Below, one piece after another: positions 17,533 through 24,590 of a stretch of DNA of 41,232 nt (position 1 is its first letter; every line of letters starts with the position of its first letter). Made by a program: the position numbers and the translations under genes. Location of the stretch: contig JALOBN010000006.1 in the NCBI GenBank assembly GCA_023228245.1, positions 27,875 to 69,106 of the forward strand. The letters run 5' to 3'. The notes beneath the pieces are model-generated. The model made no database searches. It saw nothing but the letters and a program-made list of their open reading frames with translations, and had not been told where the DNA came from. This stretch comes from Candidatus Pacearchaeota archaeon. GTDB lineage: Archaea > Nanoarchaeota > Nanoarchaeia > Pacearchaeales > GW2011-AR1.

Positions 17533-17637
17533 ATGGCACGAACAAAGAAGACAAAGAAGAAGGCAGAGAAGGCAAAGTCCGACAAACCAGAAGTTGTGTG
17601 GAAGCAGCCCAAAGCAACACAAGAGCTGCGCTTATAA
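17533..17637 (+). CDS. Short basic ORF, 34 residues
   Basis: ATG at 17533 lies 8 nt after GGTGAT and opens a 34-codon frame that is extremely lysine-rich at its start (MARTKKTKKKAEKAK). It begins 14 bp after the propeller gene. It overlaps, in another frame, the start of the disrupted lipoprotein gene, so one of the two must start later or they overlap in vivo. Function unknown. Confidence 0.4.
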   Translation: MARTKKTKKKAEKAKSDKPEVVWKQPKATQELRL

Positions 17638-17701
17638 TCATATCACTATTTTTTTGTGTCCTACCAGCATGCTCCACTTACGTAGATCATATACCACTGA
17701 C
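17598..17701 (+). pseudogene. N-terminal fragment of transposon-split lipoprotein/transglutaminase-like gene
   Basis: From a GTG at 17598 the frame reads as a bacterial/archaeal lipoprotein signal: short head, hydrophobic core AALIIISLFFCVLP, then the lipobox-like LPAC followed by STYVDHIPLT. An in-frame GTG at 17520 is an alternative start. The frame runs into the transposon and stops within it. Joined to 22730 onward (with one target duplication copy removed) it continues in the same frame into the Cys-His domain on the far side. Confidence 0.7.
17693..17701 (+). repeat. Target site duplication, left copy
   Basis: accactgac immediately precedes the left inverted repeat. The identical 9 bp follows the right inverted repeat at 22721-22729. 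Confidence 0.9.
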
Positions 17702-17744
17702 GGCTTTGCACGTAAAGGGTTGATTTAGCCCTACTTTACGTGCA
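17702..17744 (+). repeat. Transposon left end with inverted TGCACGTAAA motifs
   Basis: The terminal repeat contains tgcacgtaaa (17707-17716). An inverted copy, tttacgtgca, lies at 17735-17744, so the left end can fold as an imperfect hairpin with an internal ggg/ccc pairing. The inverted copy overlaps the last codons of the transposase gene. These are probable transposase binding sites. Confidence 0.75.
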
Positions 17745-18980
17745 GCCTTCGGGCTTTTCGTGCAAGAACTCTGGTTGTATCCCATTTTCGTACATCTCGT
17801 GAATTACCACGGTTAAGTTGTACGCAATTATTTTAGCCAGTAATTCATTTACCTGAGCAACAGGATTCTTGGACTTCAGGGTTTCACCAAACTTCCTTTT
17901 TATCGCGGCGTTGGTTGCTTCGATGTTGCTCCTCTTGTGGTAGTGCTCCATGAAATCATCGCGGTTAAGCTGGAAGTAGTGATACATCTTGCCCCATAGG
18001 GTTGAGCCTCTGGCTTTTCCAGTGGCGTTCTTCTTGAAGGGGATGTATGCCTTGCCGCCTTCGTTGGCTACGGTTTGAAGGTTTGCCCTTGATGAGTATG
18101 CCAAATCAGCCGAAATCTCGTTGATGGCAAATCCTTGCGCCGTCTTTCTTACAAGTGGCCCGAATTGAGGCGAATCATTGCTGTATGCATCAGTGATGGC
18201 AACCGCCGCTACCACATTGGTTTTGACCCCTGCGCAAAGGTGAGCCTTAACCCATTGATGCTCTTTCTTTTGGCCGTGCTTCATGCCGTTGTAGGCGCTA
18301 AATGTAGTCGTGCGAAATCCAGTTGAATCGACAGCAAAATCAACCTCGATTCCTGCGACAGGCAAAGCAGAGAGCGTTACCAGCTTTTGCAGAATTTCCG
18401 TTGTTTCTGGTTTGTTGAAGAAGGCAGAAGGTGCATTGAAGTATGGTGCATGGCTGATTTGTCCCTTTTCCGTCGCGTTCTGGAAGAGACTATGAGCACG
18501 GCGGCTAGATAGCTGAGAATACACTTTCTGGATGGAGCAGAATAGTGTTTCTTGCAGGGAGAGGCGCGGTCTTCCTGTGGTCTGCTCTGGCTCTGGTATG
18601 GCTTTTACCAGGTCTTTTAGCAGCTCATCAAATAGCTTGATCTCTGCTTTCTGAGCCTCATTGTATGCGTTCCATGCCTGAGTATAGGTTAAGTGTACCT
18701 TTTCAGTAACGGTTCCGGTCGGGGTGTCCTGCTCGATTTCGAGGTAATAGCGTGTCGCTTGTATATGTTTGCACTTTCCACCGCGATAGACAAAATCCGG
18801 ACAAGTGCAAGTCATCCCGTTTGGCGTCGCTTTGACTTCATAGACATTGCTTCCTGATTGTGATTTTACTTTGAATGAGTGATCATTGACCTTCTTGATC
18901 TGATCGCCTTGATTGGCAATTGCTTTACCGCGCTTTTCACGAAGCGTTAAATCGCTTTTAAGAAGCTCGCTCTGCACCAT
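17736..18980 (-). CDS. SWIM-finger DDE transposase
   Basis: This 414-residue transposase has an N-terminal SWIM zinc finger (C58-x-C60-x9-C70-x-H72, within CTCPDFVYRGGKCKH), probably for DNA or protein binding. The DDE catalytic domain of the IS4-like (DDE_Tnp_1) group follows: D218 in VDFAVDSTGF, D292 in EISADLAY, and E354 in YHKRSNIEATNAAIKRKFGE. All catalytic residues are present and the frame is intact, so the element may still be active. The 9-bp target duplication it leaves is common for this superfamily. The exact IS family is not assigned. Confidence 0.9.
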   Translation of the reverse strand: MVQSELLKSDLTLREKRGKAIANQGDQIKKVNDHSFKVKSQSGSNVYEVKATPNGMTCTCPDFVYRGGKCKHIQATRYYLEIEQDTPTGTVTEKVHLTYTQAWNAYNEAQKAEIKLFDELLKDLVKAIPEPEQTTGRPRLSLQETLFCSIQKVYSQLSSRRAHSLFQNATEKGQISHAPYFNAPSAFFNKPETTEILQKLVTLSALPVAGIEVDFAVDSTGFRTTTFSAYNGMKHGQKKEHQWVKAHLCAGVKTNVVAAVAITDAYSNDSPQFGPLVRKTAQGFAINEISADLAYSSRANLQTVANEGGKAYIPFKKNATGKARGSTLWGKMYHYFQLNRDDFMEHYHKRSNIEATNAAIKRKFGETLKSKNPVAQVNELLAKIIAYNLTVVIHEMYENGIQPEFLHEKPEGCT

Positions 18981-18986
18981 ATATGT

Positions 18987-19127
18987 TACCTCTTTAGTTA
19001 CCTATTTAGTGGTAATAGTATATAAGGATATAGCAGGGCGCGCAAGTGATTGGGGCCATATTAGATAGAAAATTCGGTAGAGATTTTGGCAATCTATATA
19101 TAATATGAATAGGTAACGAAAGAGGTA
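18987..19127. promoter_or_regulatory. Divergent promoter with matched leader repeats
   Basis: The transposase and the R-M operon start back to back here. ataggtaac[t/g]aaagaggta occurs in inverted orientation directly before both start codons (18987-19005 on the minus side, 19109-19127 on the plus side). A TATA box for the operon is at about 19094-19106 (28 nt before ATG 19127), and a weaker one for the transposase is near 19017-19026. The repeats sit between TATA and start, where an autoregulator would block transcription of both units. Confidence 0.65.
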
Positions 19128-19348
19128 TGCCAAAGGGACAAATTACCAGTCTAAATAGAGCGAATAAAAATAGCGAGTCCCTAAGAACTACCGTACCAGC
19201 TAATATCATCAAGCAATTTGATCTGCAAGAAGGAGATAAGCTCCGATGGAAGCTCGAAGCAATTAAGAAGAATGAAATAATCGTCAGATTGGAGCCCATT
19301 AAGTTGAATGAGAAATCCACTGGAAAAGATGGGGTGGGGGCGTTATGA
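19127..19348 (+). CDS. AbrB/SpoVT-like DNA-binding regulator
   Basis: The 73-residue product carries a swapped-hairpin AbrB-like domain: SESLRTTVPANIIKQFDLQ (about residues 22-40), EGDKLRWKLEAIKKNEIIV and RLEPIK. Such proteins are dimeric transcription regulators or antitoxin-type DNA binders. It overlaps the R-M gene by ATGA and comes first in the operon, the usual place of a controller that delays nuclease expression after entry into a new cell. Binding to the paired repeats upstream is plausible. An antitoxin role is less likely since no toxin gene follows. Confidence 0.8.
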   Translation: MPKGQITSLNRANKNSESLRTTVPANIIKQFDLQEGDKLRWKLEAIKKNEIIVRLEPIKLNEKSTGKDGVGAL

Positions 19349-21357
19349 AGAAAGAAGAGACAAACGATATAATTCAATATCTAATGCCCCAACTAGAAGT
19401 TCTAGATATCTCTCGCGAAAATTGTAAAATCGATGTTACAACTGAAAAGAGTGGTCAAAAGCGCGGGGACGTTTGGATCTCTCTAGAAATACAAGGCAAT
19501 AGGTATTTTGAACAAAATATAGTTGCACTAATTGAGGCAAAACATAAAAAAACAATTATTGGTGATATGGATTGGCGAGATGCAATGCGCCAAGGAAAAG
19601 AAAAAGCAGAAAAACAGGGTTTAAATTATTATATTGTTACAAATTGCCAAGATGAAACTAGATTCTATAATAGGTACAACGATGGAGAAATATCGCTCGA
19701 TGGAAAATTCCTTACAAAACTGGTTTCGCTTGCAGTATTACAGAAAATACAGTCGCAAATTTCGAAGGATAATTCTTATGTTATAGATAAAGCAAGCGAA
19801 GTCACGCGTCCATTTTCAGAAGATAAATTTAGGATAACTCTAGGAAAATTGGCGGACATATATCGATCAGCGGGCTTGAAAAAAGGTGATGAACGAATAG
19901 ATCCAACCGTGAGTTTTGTAGTTTTAAAATATATATCCGAAAATGAACTGACAAAAAGGACATTAAACAAAGTAATTAAACTATGGGACGATTTAAATAT
20001 AATAGCAAATGATGACAAGGGAGATCTTAAAGCAGCATTTGAAACAATAATCAATCAGATATGGAGCGAGAAAAGCGAATATAAGGATATATATATATAT
20101 AAAGACTTTAAAGATCTTATTATATTACCTTCAAAGCTTAAAAATGAGCATTGCAAGAAGATATATAATGAATTGACAAATTATCATTTTCATGGAGTTA
20201 ATTTTGATTTATTTGGCGCGATCTATGAAGAATTTGCTTCTCAGACTAAGAAAAAGGAGTTCGGGGAATTTTATACCCGGCGACATATAACGAAAATGAT
20301 AGCCAGGCTTTTGCTCAGAAATGAAATAAACCCCAGAACATTAAAAATTTGTGATCCTGCGTGTGGGACTGGTGGATTTCTAACCGAGGCGTATAAGACA
20401 TTAGAAACTCTGTACTCACAAAATGATAAATTAGACGATGCCACTATTCTCAATCTAAGAGAGAACGTTTTCTGGGGTTATGATAATGATGATAAATCGG
20501 TCGCAAGAACAAAATTGAATATGTTCTTGGTAGGCGACGGTCATGTGCATATTTATGATAACGATTCATTGATTGGATGGAATAGAAAGAAAGGCTGGGT
20601 TAAAAACGAATTTGACTATATCATGACAAACCCGCCAATGGGATCATACGATGGTGAAGCGAATATAGAGATTTTTAAATTTACTAATGAAAGCAGATAC
20701 GAACTTTTATTTACAGAGAGGGTTGTGGATGCAGTAAAGTATGGGCAGGAGATTGCTATAGTAATCAATGATGGGGCACTAGAAACCCCATCGAGAAAAG
20801 ATTTTAGATCTAAACTCTTGAAAAATTGCGATATTTATGCAATTATATCTTTGCCTAAATTTGCTTTTGCTCCCTATACAAAAGAGAAAACATATGTTTT
20901 ATTCATGCAAAAAAAGCAGGAAAAAGCAAAAGGGGAGATTCAAAAATTCCCCATCTGGCATTTTATTATTGATTACGATAGCTATGCCAATAGCGATAAG
21001 AGATATAAGACAAAATATCATGACGACATTCCTGAGTTAGAGGAGAAATTTGATGCTGCGATTAAGCATGCTAAGAATTATTTATCTGATAAAGAAAAAT
21101 TCGAACGTGGAAGACTCAATTTTGAGCGTGTTGTGAATGATAGGGAGAAAGAAGAGGGGTTATATGGAAAAAAGTGTGCCTATGTCGAGCCCGAAAAAAT
21201 AAATGGTGAGAACTTCTATAATTTATTAAGTGAATTTTATTTGAGACCCATCCTTATGGAGAAAATCGATGAGAACGAATTCAATGCAAGACTCGCTGAA
21301 ATTGGGCAACAACTAAAGAAATTGAATAGCGACCTAAGTGGTATGGATGACAAATGA
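19345..21357 (+). CDS. Fused restriction endonuclease/N6-adenine methyltransferase, BcgI-like
   Basis: This is a 670-residue protein. The N-terminal ~140 residues form a PD-(D/E)XK-type nuclease domain: D42 in RGDVWIS and E64-A-K66 in VALIEAKHKK. A helical linker and the type I HsdM-like methyltransferase follow: FGEFYTRRHITKMIARLL (motif X region, about residue 305), KICDPACGTGGFLTEAYK (motif I, S-adenosylmethionine), and YIMTNPPMGSYDG (motif IV, NPPM, adenine-N6). One chain with nuclease and methylase, plus a separate S subunit, matches type IIB/IIG enzymes such as BcgI, which need no HsdR. No HsdR is present here. Motifs are complete and the frame intact. It is cotranscribed with the S gene (ATGA overlap). 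Confidence 0.87.
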   Translation: MKKEETNDIIQYLMPQLEVLDISRENCKIDVTTEKSGQKRGDVWISLEIQGNRYFEQNIVALIEAKHKKTIIGDMDWRDAMRQGKEKAEKQGLNYYIVTNCQDETRFYNRYNDGEISLDGKFLTKLVSLAVLQKIQSQISKDNSYVIDKASEVTRPFSEDKFRITLGKLADIYRSAGLKKGDERIDPTVSFVVLKYISENELTKRTLNKVIKLWDDLNIIANDDKGDLKAAFETIINQIWSEKSEYKDIYIYKDFKDLIILPSKLKNEHCKKIYNELTNYHFHGVNFDLFGAIYEEFASQTKKKEFGEFYTRRHITKMIARLLLRNEINPRTLKICDPACGTGGFLTEAYKTLETLYSQNDKLDDATILNLRENVFWGYDNDDKSVARTKLNMFLVGDGHVHIYDNDSLIGWNRKKGWVKNEFDYIMTNPPMGSYDGEANIEIFKFTNESRYELLFTERVVDAVKYGQEIAIVINDGALETPSRKDFRSKLLKNCDIYAIISLPKFAFAPYTKEKTYVLFMQKKQEKAKGEIQKFPIWHFIIDYDSYANSDKRYKTKYHDDIPELEEKFDAAIKHAKNYLSDKEKFERGRLNFERVVNDREKEEGLYGKKCAYVEPEKINGENFYNLLSEFYLRPILMEKIDENEFNARLAEIGQQLKKLNSDLSGMDDK

Positions 21358-22547
21358 TAACCAAGCGCCTTACAATATCTGATTTTTTGAGTGAAAATCA
21401 AGAGGATGAATTGTTTGAATTTAGCAGTATCCTCGATTTTAGTGGCGGAAACTCTGGATTAACAGAGGAGTTTATTTATAATAATCAACCAAATGATATT
21501 GGAGAGACAATACCTATTCTATCAAGTGCCACGCAAAGCACTAATTCAATGGGGCAAATTTCGAGATATGCAAAACCAAAAAATAAAAAACTTAAGATAT
21601 ATAAAGGCCCGTGTGTGTTGGTAGCAAGGAATGGATATGCAGGAACAATGACATACATCCCGAAAGGTGAATTTACTATAAATGATCATGCATATATAAT
21701 AACTCCAAAAAAGGATTGGGTGGATAAGATAGATTTAAGATGGTTTGTATATCAATATCAAGAATTGTTTTATAACCTTGTGACATCAAAAAGCGATAAC
21801 GCTACATTTAATAAAGAATATGCAGAAAAACAGAAAATGATAGTCCCCAACACGTCCCAACAAAGCAATCAAATTAATAAAAAAATTGCTCTGGAAAATT
21901 CGATGAAGAAAGTTTATGAATTGATCTATTTAATTCGGCATCTTATCACTAATACATCTATGCCGATAGAATCCAAAAATGAAAGAGTTGAAATTGGCAA
22001 TGTTTTTCTATTCAAAGGCGGTAATAGCGGACTTACTGAGGAATTTACTTATAATAATCAAGCTAGCACCGAAGAAGATAAGGTCTCAATTTTGTCGGGT
22101 GCGACATTGAAAAAAAATAGTATGGGGTATATTTCTAGGAATTCAAGGATAAATGGTAAAAAAATAAAAATTTTTGAAGGTACGTACATATTAGTCGCAA
22201 GAAAAGGATTCAATGCGGGAACAATTACACATATAGATAATTTGGAGTTTACCTTAAATGATGATGCATATATAATAACTCCAAAAAAGGATTGGGTGGA
22301 TAAGATAGATTTAAGATGGTTTGTATATCAATATCAAGAATTGTTTTATAACCTTGTGACATCAAAAAGCGATAACGCTACATTTAATAAAGAATATGCA
22401 GAGCGACAAAAAATAGTAATTCCTGAAAAATCGTTCCAGGATGATATAACAAAAAAACTTTTTAAGTTAGATGCCTTATTAGACAGATTGGAAAACATAT
22501 CCATGCAAATAGAGATGATAAAAAGTTCTAATATACTATTATATTGA
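21354..22547 (+). CDS. R-M specificity subunit with two near-identical recognition halves
   Basis: This 397-residue S subunit has two homologous target-recognition halves (about residues 25-165 and 215-355), each opening with GGNSGLTEEF and YNNQ and ending in the same IITPKKDWVDKIDLRWF block. Helical spacer segments follow each half (KIALENSMKKVYELIYLI and KKLFKLDALLDRLENI). It selects the DNA site for the fused R-M protein. Since the halves are alike, the predicted target is a bipartite site with similar half-sites in opposite orientation. Its start overlaps the R-M stop by ATGA. Confidence 0.88.
   Translation: MITKRLTISDFLSENQEDELFEFSSILDFSGGNSGLTEEFIYNNQPNDIGETIPILSSATQSTNSMGQISRYAKPKNKKLKIYKGPCVLVARNGYAGTMTYIPKGEFTINDHAYIITPKKDWVDKIDLRWFVYQYQELFYNLVTSKSDNATFNKEYAEKQKMIVPNTSQQSNQINKKIALENSMKKVYELIYLIRHLITNTSMPIESKNERVEIGNVFLFKGGNSGLTEEFTYNNQASTEEDKVSILSGATLKKNSMGYISRNSRINGKKIKIFEGTYILVARKGFNAGTITHIDNLEFTLNDDAYIITPKKDWVDKIDLRWFVYQYQELFYNLVTSKSDNATFNKEYAERQKIVIPEKSFQDDITKKLFKLDALLDRLENISMQIEMIKSSNILLY
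21688..21826 (+). repeat. 139-bp direct repeat in S gene, copy 1
   Basis: This stretch is identical base for base to 22264-22402 and lies at the end of the first recognition half. Mismatches bound it on both sides, so it marks a recent duplication or gene conversion within the gene. Confidence 0.95.
22264..22402 (+). repeat. 139-bp direct repeat in S gene, copy 2
   Basis: Second identical copy, 576 bp downstream of the first, at the end of the second recognition half. Recombination between the copies would delete exactly 192 codons and leave an in-frame half-size S protein. Confidence 0.95.
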
Positions 22548-22667
22548 TATTCTATAATATGAACTCCAAATGACCTATCACTAATATTAACTGATTCATA
22601 TTTATTCCCAAGTTTTATCAGATTGCTTATTCACGAATATAACCAACCCACTGATATAATCTGTCAC

Positions 22668-22720
22668 ATTACGTGCAAGGTCGCGACTTTACGTGCAGGG
22701 AGGCTTTTACGTGCAAAGCC
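22668..22720 (+). repeat. Transposon right end with three ACGTGCA copies
   Basis: acgtgca occurs three times in direct orientation (22671, 22691, 22709), spaced 20 and 18 bp, the last inside the terminal inverted repeat tttacgtgcaaagcc (22706-22720). The 120 bp between the S gene stop and this array is AT-rich and holds no gene that I can support. Confidence 0.8.
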
Positions 22721-22729
22721 ACCACTGAC
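22721..22729 (+). repeat. Target site duplication, right copy
   Basis: accactgac directly follows the right inverted repeat and matches 17693-17701. Confidence 0.9.
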
Positions 22730-23168
22730 GAATAACACCACTGCGATACATGACATCGACAAGGCACTCGCGTCCCACAACTTCGATACCCCGTACTGCA
22801 TCGGAGAGTTCGATTGCTTAGAGTCCAGTTATGCCGTGTTCACCCTGCTTCGCGCACAAGGATATGACGCATACGTGATGTACCGCATTGTACCATCTTG
22901 GTCGAGCGAAGAGAGTCATGCGTGGGTAGTGGTGAAGGTGGACGGTGCGTATGCAGTGATAGAAACGACTCTCTGGAACTTTGGTGTTGACGCTATTGGA
23001 GGAGTGGTAATACCAGAAGACGTTAACGTGTACCACACTGATAGCGGTTACATGACGACCGAGCCAAAAGAATACTTGGATCAATATGGGTTCGGATACA
23101 GGTTAGAAAAAGACATTATGGGGCACGTTAAGGCGTTGGCGGAGCCCACCCCAGGGTCTCCCCGGTAG
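22721..23168 (+). pseudogene. C-terminal fragment of split transglutaminase-like cysteine protease
   Basis: This open frame continues leftward into the transposon end, but its first ~36 residues there are transposon sequence, so I count only the part from 22721. The domain has the Cys-His-acid layout of transglutaminase-like proteases: Cys in GEFDCLESSYAVF, then His in EESHAWVVVKVDG, then Glu in AVIETTLWNF. Archaeal relatives act on cell-surface or peptide substrates; with the lipobox on the other fragment this was probably a membrane-tethered surface or virion enzyme. The insertion separates the domain from its export signal, so the present gene is presumably inactive or cytoplasmic. It overlaps the convergent gene by 41 bp. 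Confidence 0.75.
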
Positions 23169-23667
23169 AAGGGTCCAGGTACACGGTAGTGCTCCCTGCA
23201 GTACGTTGCACCCTGACGGCGATAACCGCCAATGGCAGTACCACGTCTTTTGTGAACCACTGTTTACTTCCATCGATAATGGTTGGGGTTACCTCCACCC
23301 TCACGACCTTCTGTCCGACCTGGTGAGGTGCAATGCTGGCCAAGGATTTATCTTCTTCGGCCAATGCCAACTCGCTGGCCTGGTCGTCTGTGATGACTCT
23401 TGCTGCCGGTACCGGTATAGCATCAACGTCTCCCTGCGCGAGCCATCTGACCTTCTCAACCCGAGCCATCTCAGCATCGTTTGCAGGATCGACATGCACG
23501 ACGGCCCGAGTATGGTCCACGATGTAGTCACCAAGTTTCTGCTTGGCGATGAGTTTTCCCTTTCCGGTACCAGTAATGCCATAGGTGTCTACGTAGTGAT
23601 CACCCAGGGTATTGAGAGCAGTGTCTATTGTGTCATTGAGAATTTTGGATAGTTCGACCATATCCAC
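23128..23667 (-). CDS. Hypothetical soluble protein ending the membrane-protein cassette
   Basis: This 179-residue product starts at GTG 23667, directly after the previous stop; ATG at 23661 is the alternative. The N-terminus is helical (MVELSKILNDTIDTALNTLG), the middle charged, and the C-terminus strand-rich (VVRVEVTPTIIDGSKQWF, DVVLPLAVIAVRVQR, TTVYLDPSTGETLGW). The final STGETLGW resembles a PepSY-like strand end but is not diagnostic. It has no membrane span, unlike nearly all its neighbours. It is the last gene of the minus-strand cassette. Family not recognised. Confidence 0.6.
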   Translation of the reverse strand: MDMVELSKILNDTIDTALNTLGDHYVDTYGITGTGKGKLIAKQKLGDYIVDHTRAVVHVDPANDAEMARVEKVRWLAQGDVDAIPVPAARVITDDQASELALAEEDKSLASIAPHQVGQKVVRVEVTPTIIDGSKQWFTKDVVLPLAVIAVRVQRTAGSTTVYLDPSTGETLGWAPPTP

Positions 23668-23739
23668 CTACAACAATAACAAAAGCAGCAGCACGGCGAT
23701 GATTATACCTACCGTGCCTATCTGCAAGCTAAGTGTCAC
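23668..23739 (-). CDS. Micro membrane protein, 23 residues
   Basis: GTG at 23739 follows AGGTGAGA and opens a 23-codon frame of which residues 5-23 are a single hydrophobic span (IGTVGIIIAVLLLLLLL). It is spaced 4 bp from the previous stop and 0 bp from the next start, as expected in this packed cassette. Very small single-span proteins are common in the membranes of internal-membrane viruses. Confidence 0.5.
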   Translation of the reverse strand: MTLSLQIGTVGIIIAVLLLLLLL

Positions 23740-23743
23740 ACTC

Positions 23744-23914
23744 TCACCTGTTCTTCATCGCCATGTAGACGACAGCTCCCACTACCACAACCACGAGTAT
23801 CAGCATCATGTAGTTGTTGGTGCTGCTCGCCGGAGTGTACACTGGAGTGTAAGTCGTGCCCGCGGGAATCACAGCGGGTATTTGACTCTCGGCTGTGTAA
23901 TTGTATTCTGGCAT
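23744..23914 (-). CDS. Small single-span membrane protein, 56 residues
   Basis: ATG at 23914 has GGAAGGAGGTGAG upstream. The first 34 residues are Pro/Thr-rich and polar (MPEYNYTAESQIPAVIPAG), then one span (MMLILVVVVVGAVVYMA) and a short basic tail ending KNR. The outside-in C-tail-anchored layout is shared by many proteins of this cassette. Probable virion membrane protein. Confidence 0.65.
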   Translation of the reverse strand: MPEYNYTAESQIPAVIPAGTTYTPVYTPASSTNNYMMLILVVVVVGAVVYMAMKNR

Positions 23915-23921
23915 TCTGTTC

Positions 23922-24233
23922 TCACCTCCTTCCGCGATGCGATTCCTTGCCGCCGATCATAGCAACGACCAGAATCACTGCCAGGATGATACCTGCGATC
24001 ATGATCAGACTGGTCATGTCCGTGGCACCTTCCCCACTTGGTGCCATTGCAGCCTGGCTGCCAGCAGGCACGAACGTGATGCTCGCTCCACTCGACTGTC
24101 CGCCATACCCGATGCCGTACCCAGCTCCGCCCATACCTCCGAAAGCTGCCTGCGAGGCATTAGGAAAAGCGTTCTCACCAAATGTTATTCCGCCCATTGC
24201 GCTAGTGGGCAAAGTGTTCTGATTTCCAGACAT
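23922..24233 (-). CDS. FGENAFP-family membrane protein, copy 1
   Basis: The 103-residue product is one of three paralogs here (others at 28752-29333 and 33393-33728). Shared parts, in order: GGITFGENAFPNASQAAFGG, then MGGAGYGIGYGG, a short strand segment (ASITFVPAG), a single C-terminal span (MIAGIILAVILVVAMIGG) and a basic end (RGRR). The conserved amphipathic block before the Gly-rich linker is likely an interaction motif with the capsid or with a fusion/lysis partner. The three copies are spread over the cassette, suggesting different partners for each. Confidence 0.75.
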   Translation of the reverse strand: MSGNQNTLPTSAMGGITFGENAFPNASQAAFGGMGGAGYGIGYGGQSSGASITFVPAGSQAAMAPSGEGATDMTSLIMIAGIILAVILVVAMIGGKESHRGRR

Positions 24234-24410
24234 TTAATTCACTCCATATTTATCCGCAGATGCACTGATTACCGTGTATGCCAAGAACGCCAGTGCGATG
24301 AACACGACCGCCTCAATCAACTCGCCGAAGTAGCCAGTCATGAGCAAGGCAGCGATACACACTACGATTCCGATTACCCATATGTGAATCTTTTTTAATG
24401 CGAATGCCAT
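24234..24410 (-). CDS. Small two-span membrane protein, 58 residues
   Basis: ATG at 24410 (MAFALKKIHIWVIGIVVCIA) opens a 58-codon frame ending directly at the start of the FGENAFP gene. It has two spans (about residues 8-26 and 33-51) connected by a short acidic loop. Its size and topology resemble viral holin-like or membrane-shaping proteins, but this cannot be decided from sequence. Confidence 0.6.
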   Translation of the reverse strand: MAFALKKIHIWVIGIVVCIAALLMTGYFGELIEAVVFIALAFLAYTVISASADKYGVN

Positions 24411-24414
24411 TCGA

Positions 24415-24585
24415 TCACCATTTGTTGTACCAATATGCTATGATTATGACGCATACTATCGCAAGCACGTAATACACGTTGAACTCTGCTCCAACCGAGT
24501 TCGTCCTGTTGTCATATACCACAATTTTTTGCTTGCTTGCGTCATAATACACCTTCGTTAGACTCGTTGGGGTGCTCCATAACAT
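24415..24585 (-). CDS. Small C-tail-anchored membrane protein, 56 residues
   Basis: ATG at 24585 (a GTG at 24594 is possible) opens a 56-codon frame. A polar N-terminal part with KVYYDASKQKIVVYDN precedes one C-terminal span (VYYVLAIVCVIIIAYWY) and an NKW end. It fits between neighbours without gaps. Confidence 0.55.
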   Translation of the reverse strand: MLWSTPTSLTKVYYDASKQKIVVYDNRTNSVGAEFNVYYVLAIVCVIIIAYWYNKW

Positions 24586-24590
24586 TAACG

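Larger units (their letters stand above)
17702..22720. mobile_element. Transposon carrying a restriction-modification operon
   Basis: This 5019-bp element is bounded by perfect 15-bp inverted repeats (ggctttgcacgtaaa at 17702-17716 and its complement at 22706-22720) and flanked by an exact 9-bp duplication. It holds a transposase next to the left end and a divergent three-gene operon (AbrB-like, fused R-M, S subunit). No copy of the terminal repeat is seen just past the transposase, so the whole 5 kb moved as one unit rather than as a 1.4-kb insertion sequence beside older genes. The cargo is much more AT-rich than the flanking viral DNA, indicating a different source. Insertion split a lipoprotein-type gene. 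Confidence 0.88.

Noticed and set aside
19127..19348. AbrB-like protein as a toxin-antitoxin antitoxin
   Set aside because: No small toxin gene adjoins it; it is coupled by ATGA to the R-M gene, so a controller role fits better.
22623..22720. N-terminal extension of the transglutaminase-like fragment
   Set aside because: The sequence is transposon end (ACGTGCA array and inverted repeat), so it is not part of the original protein.
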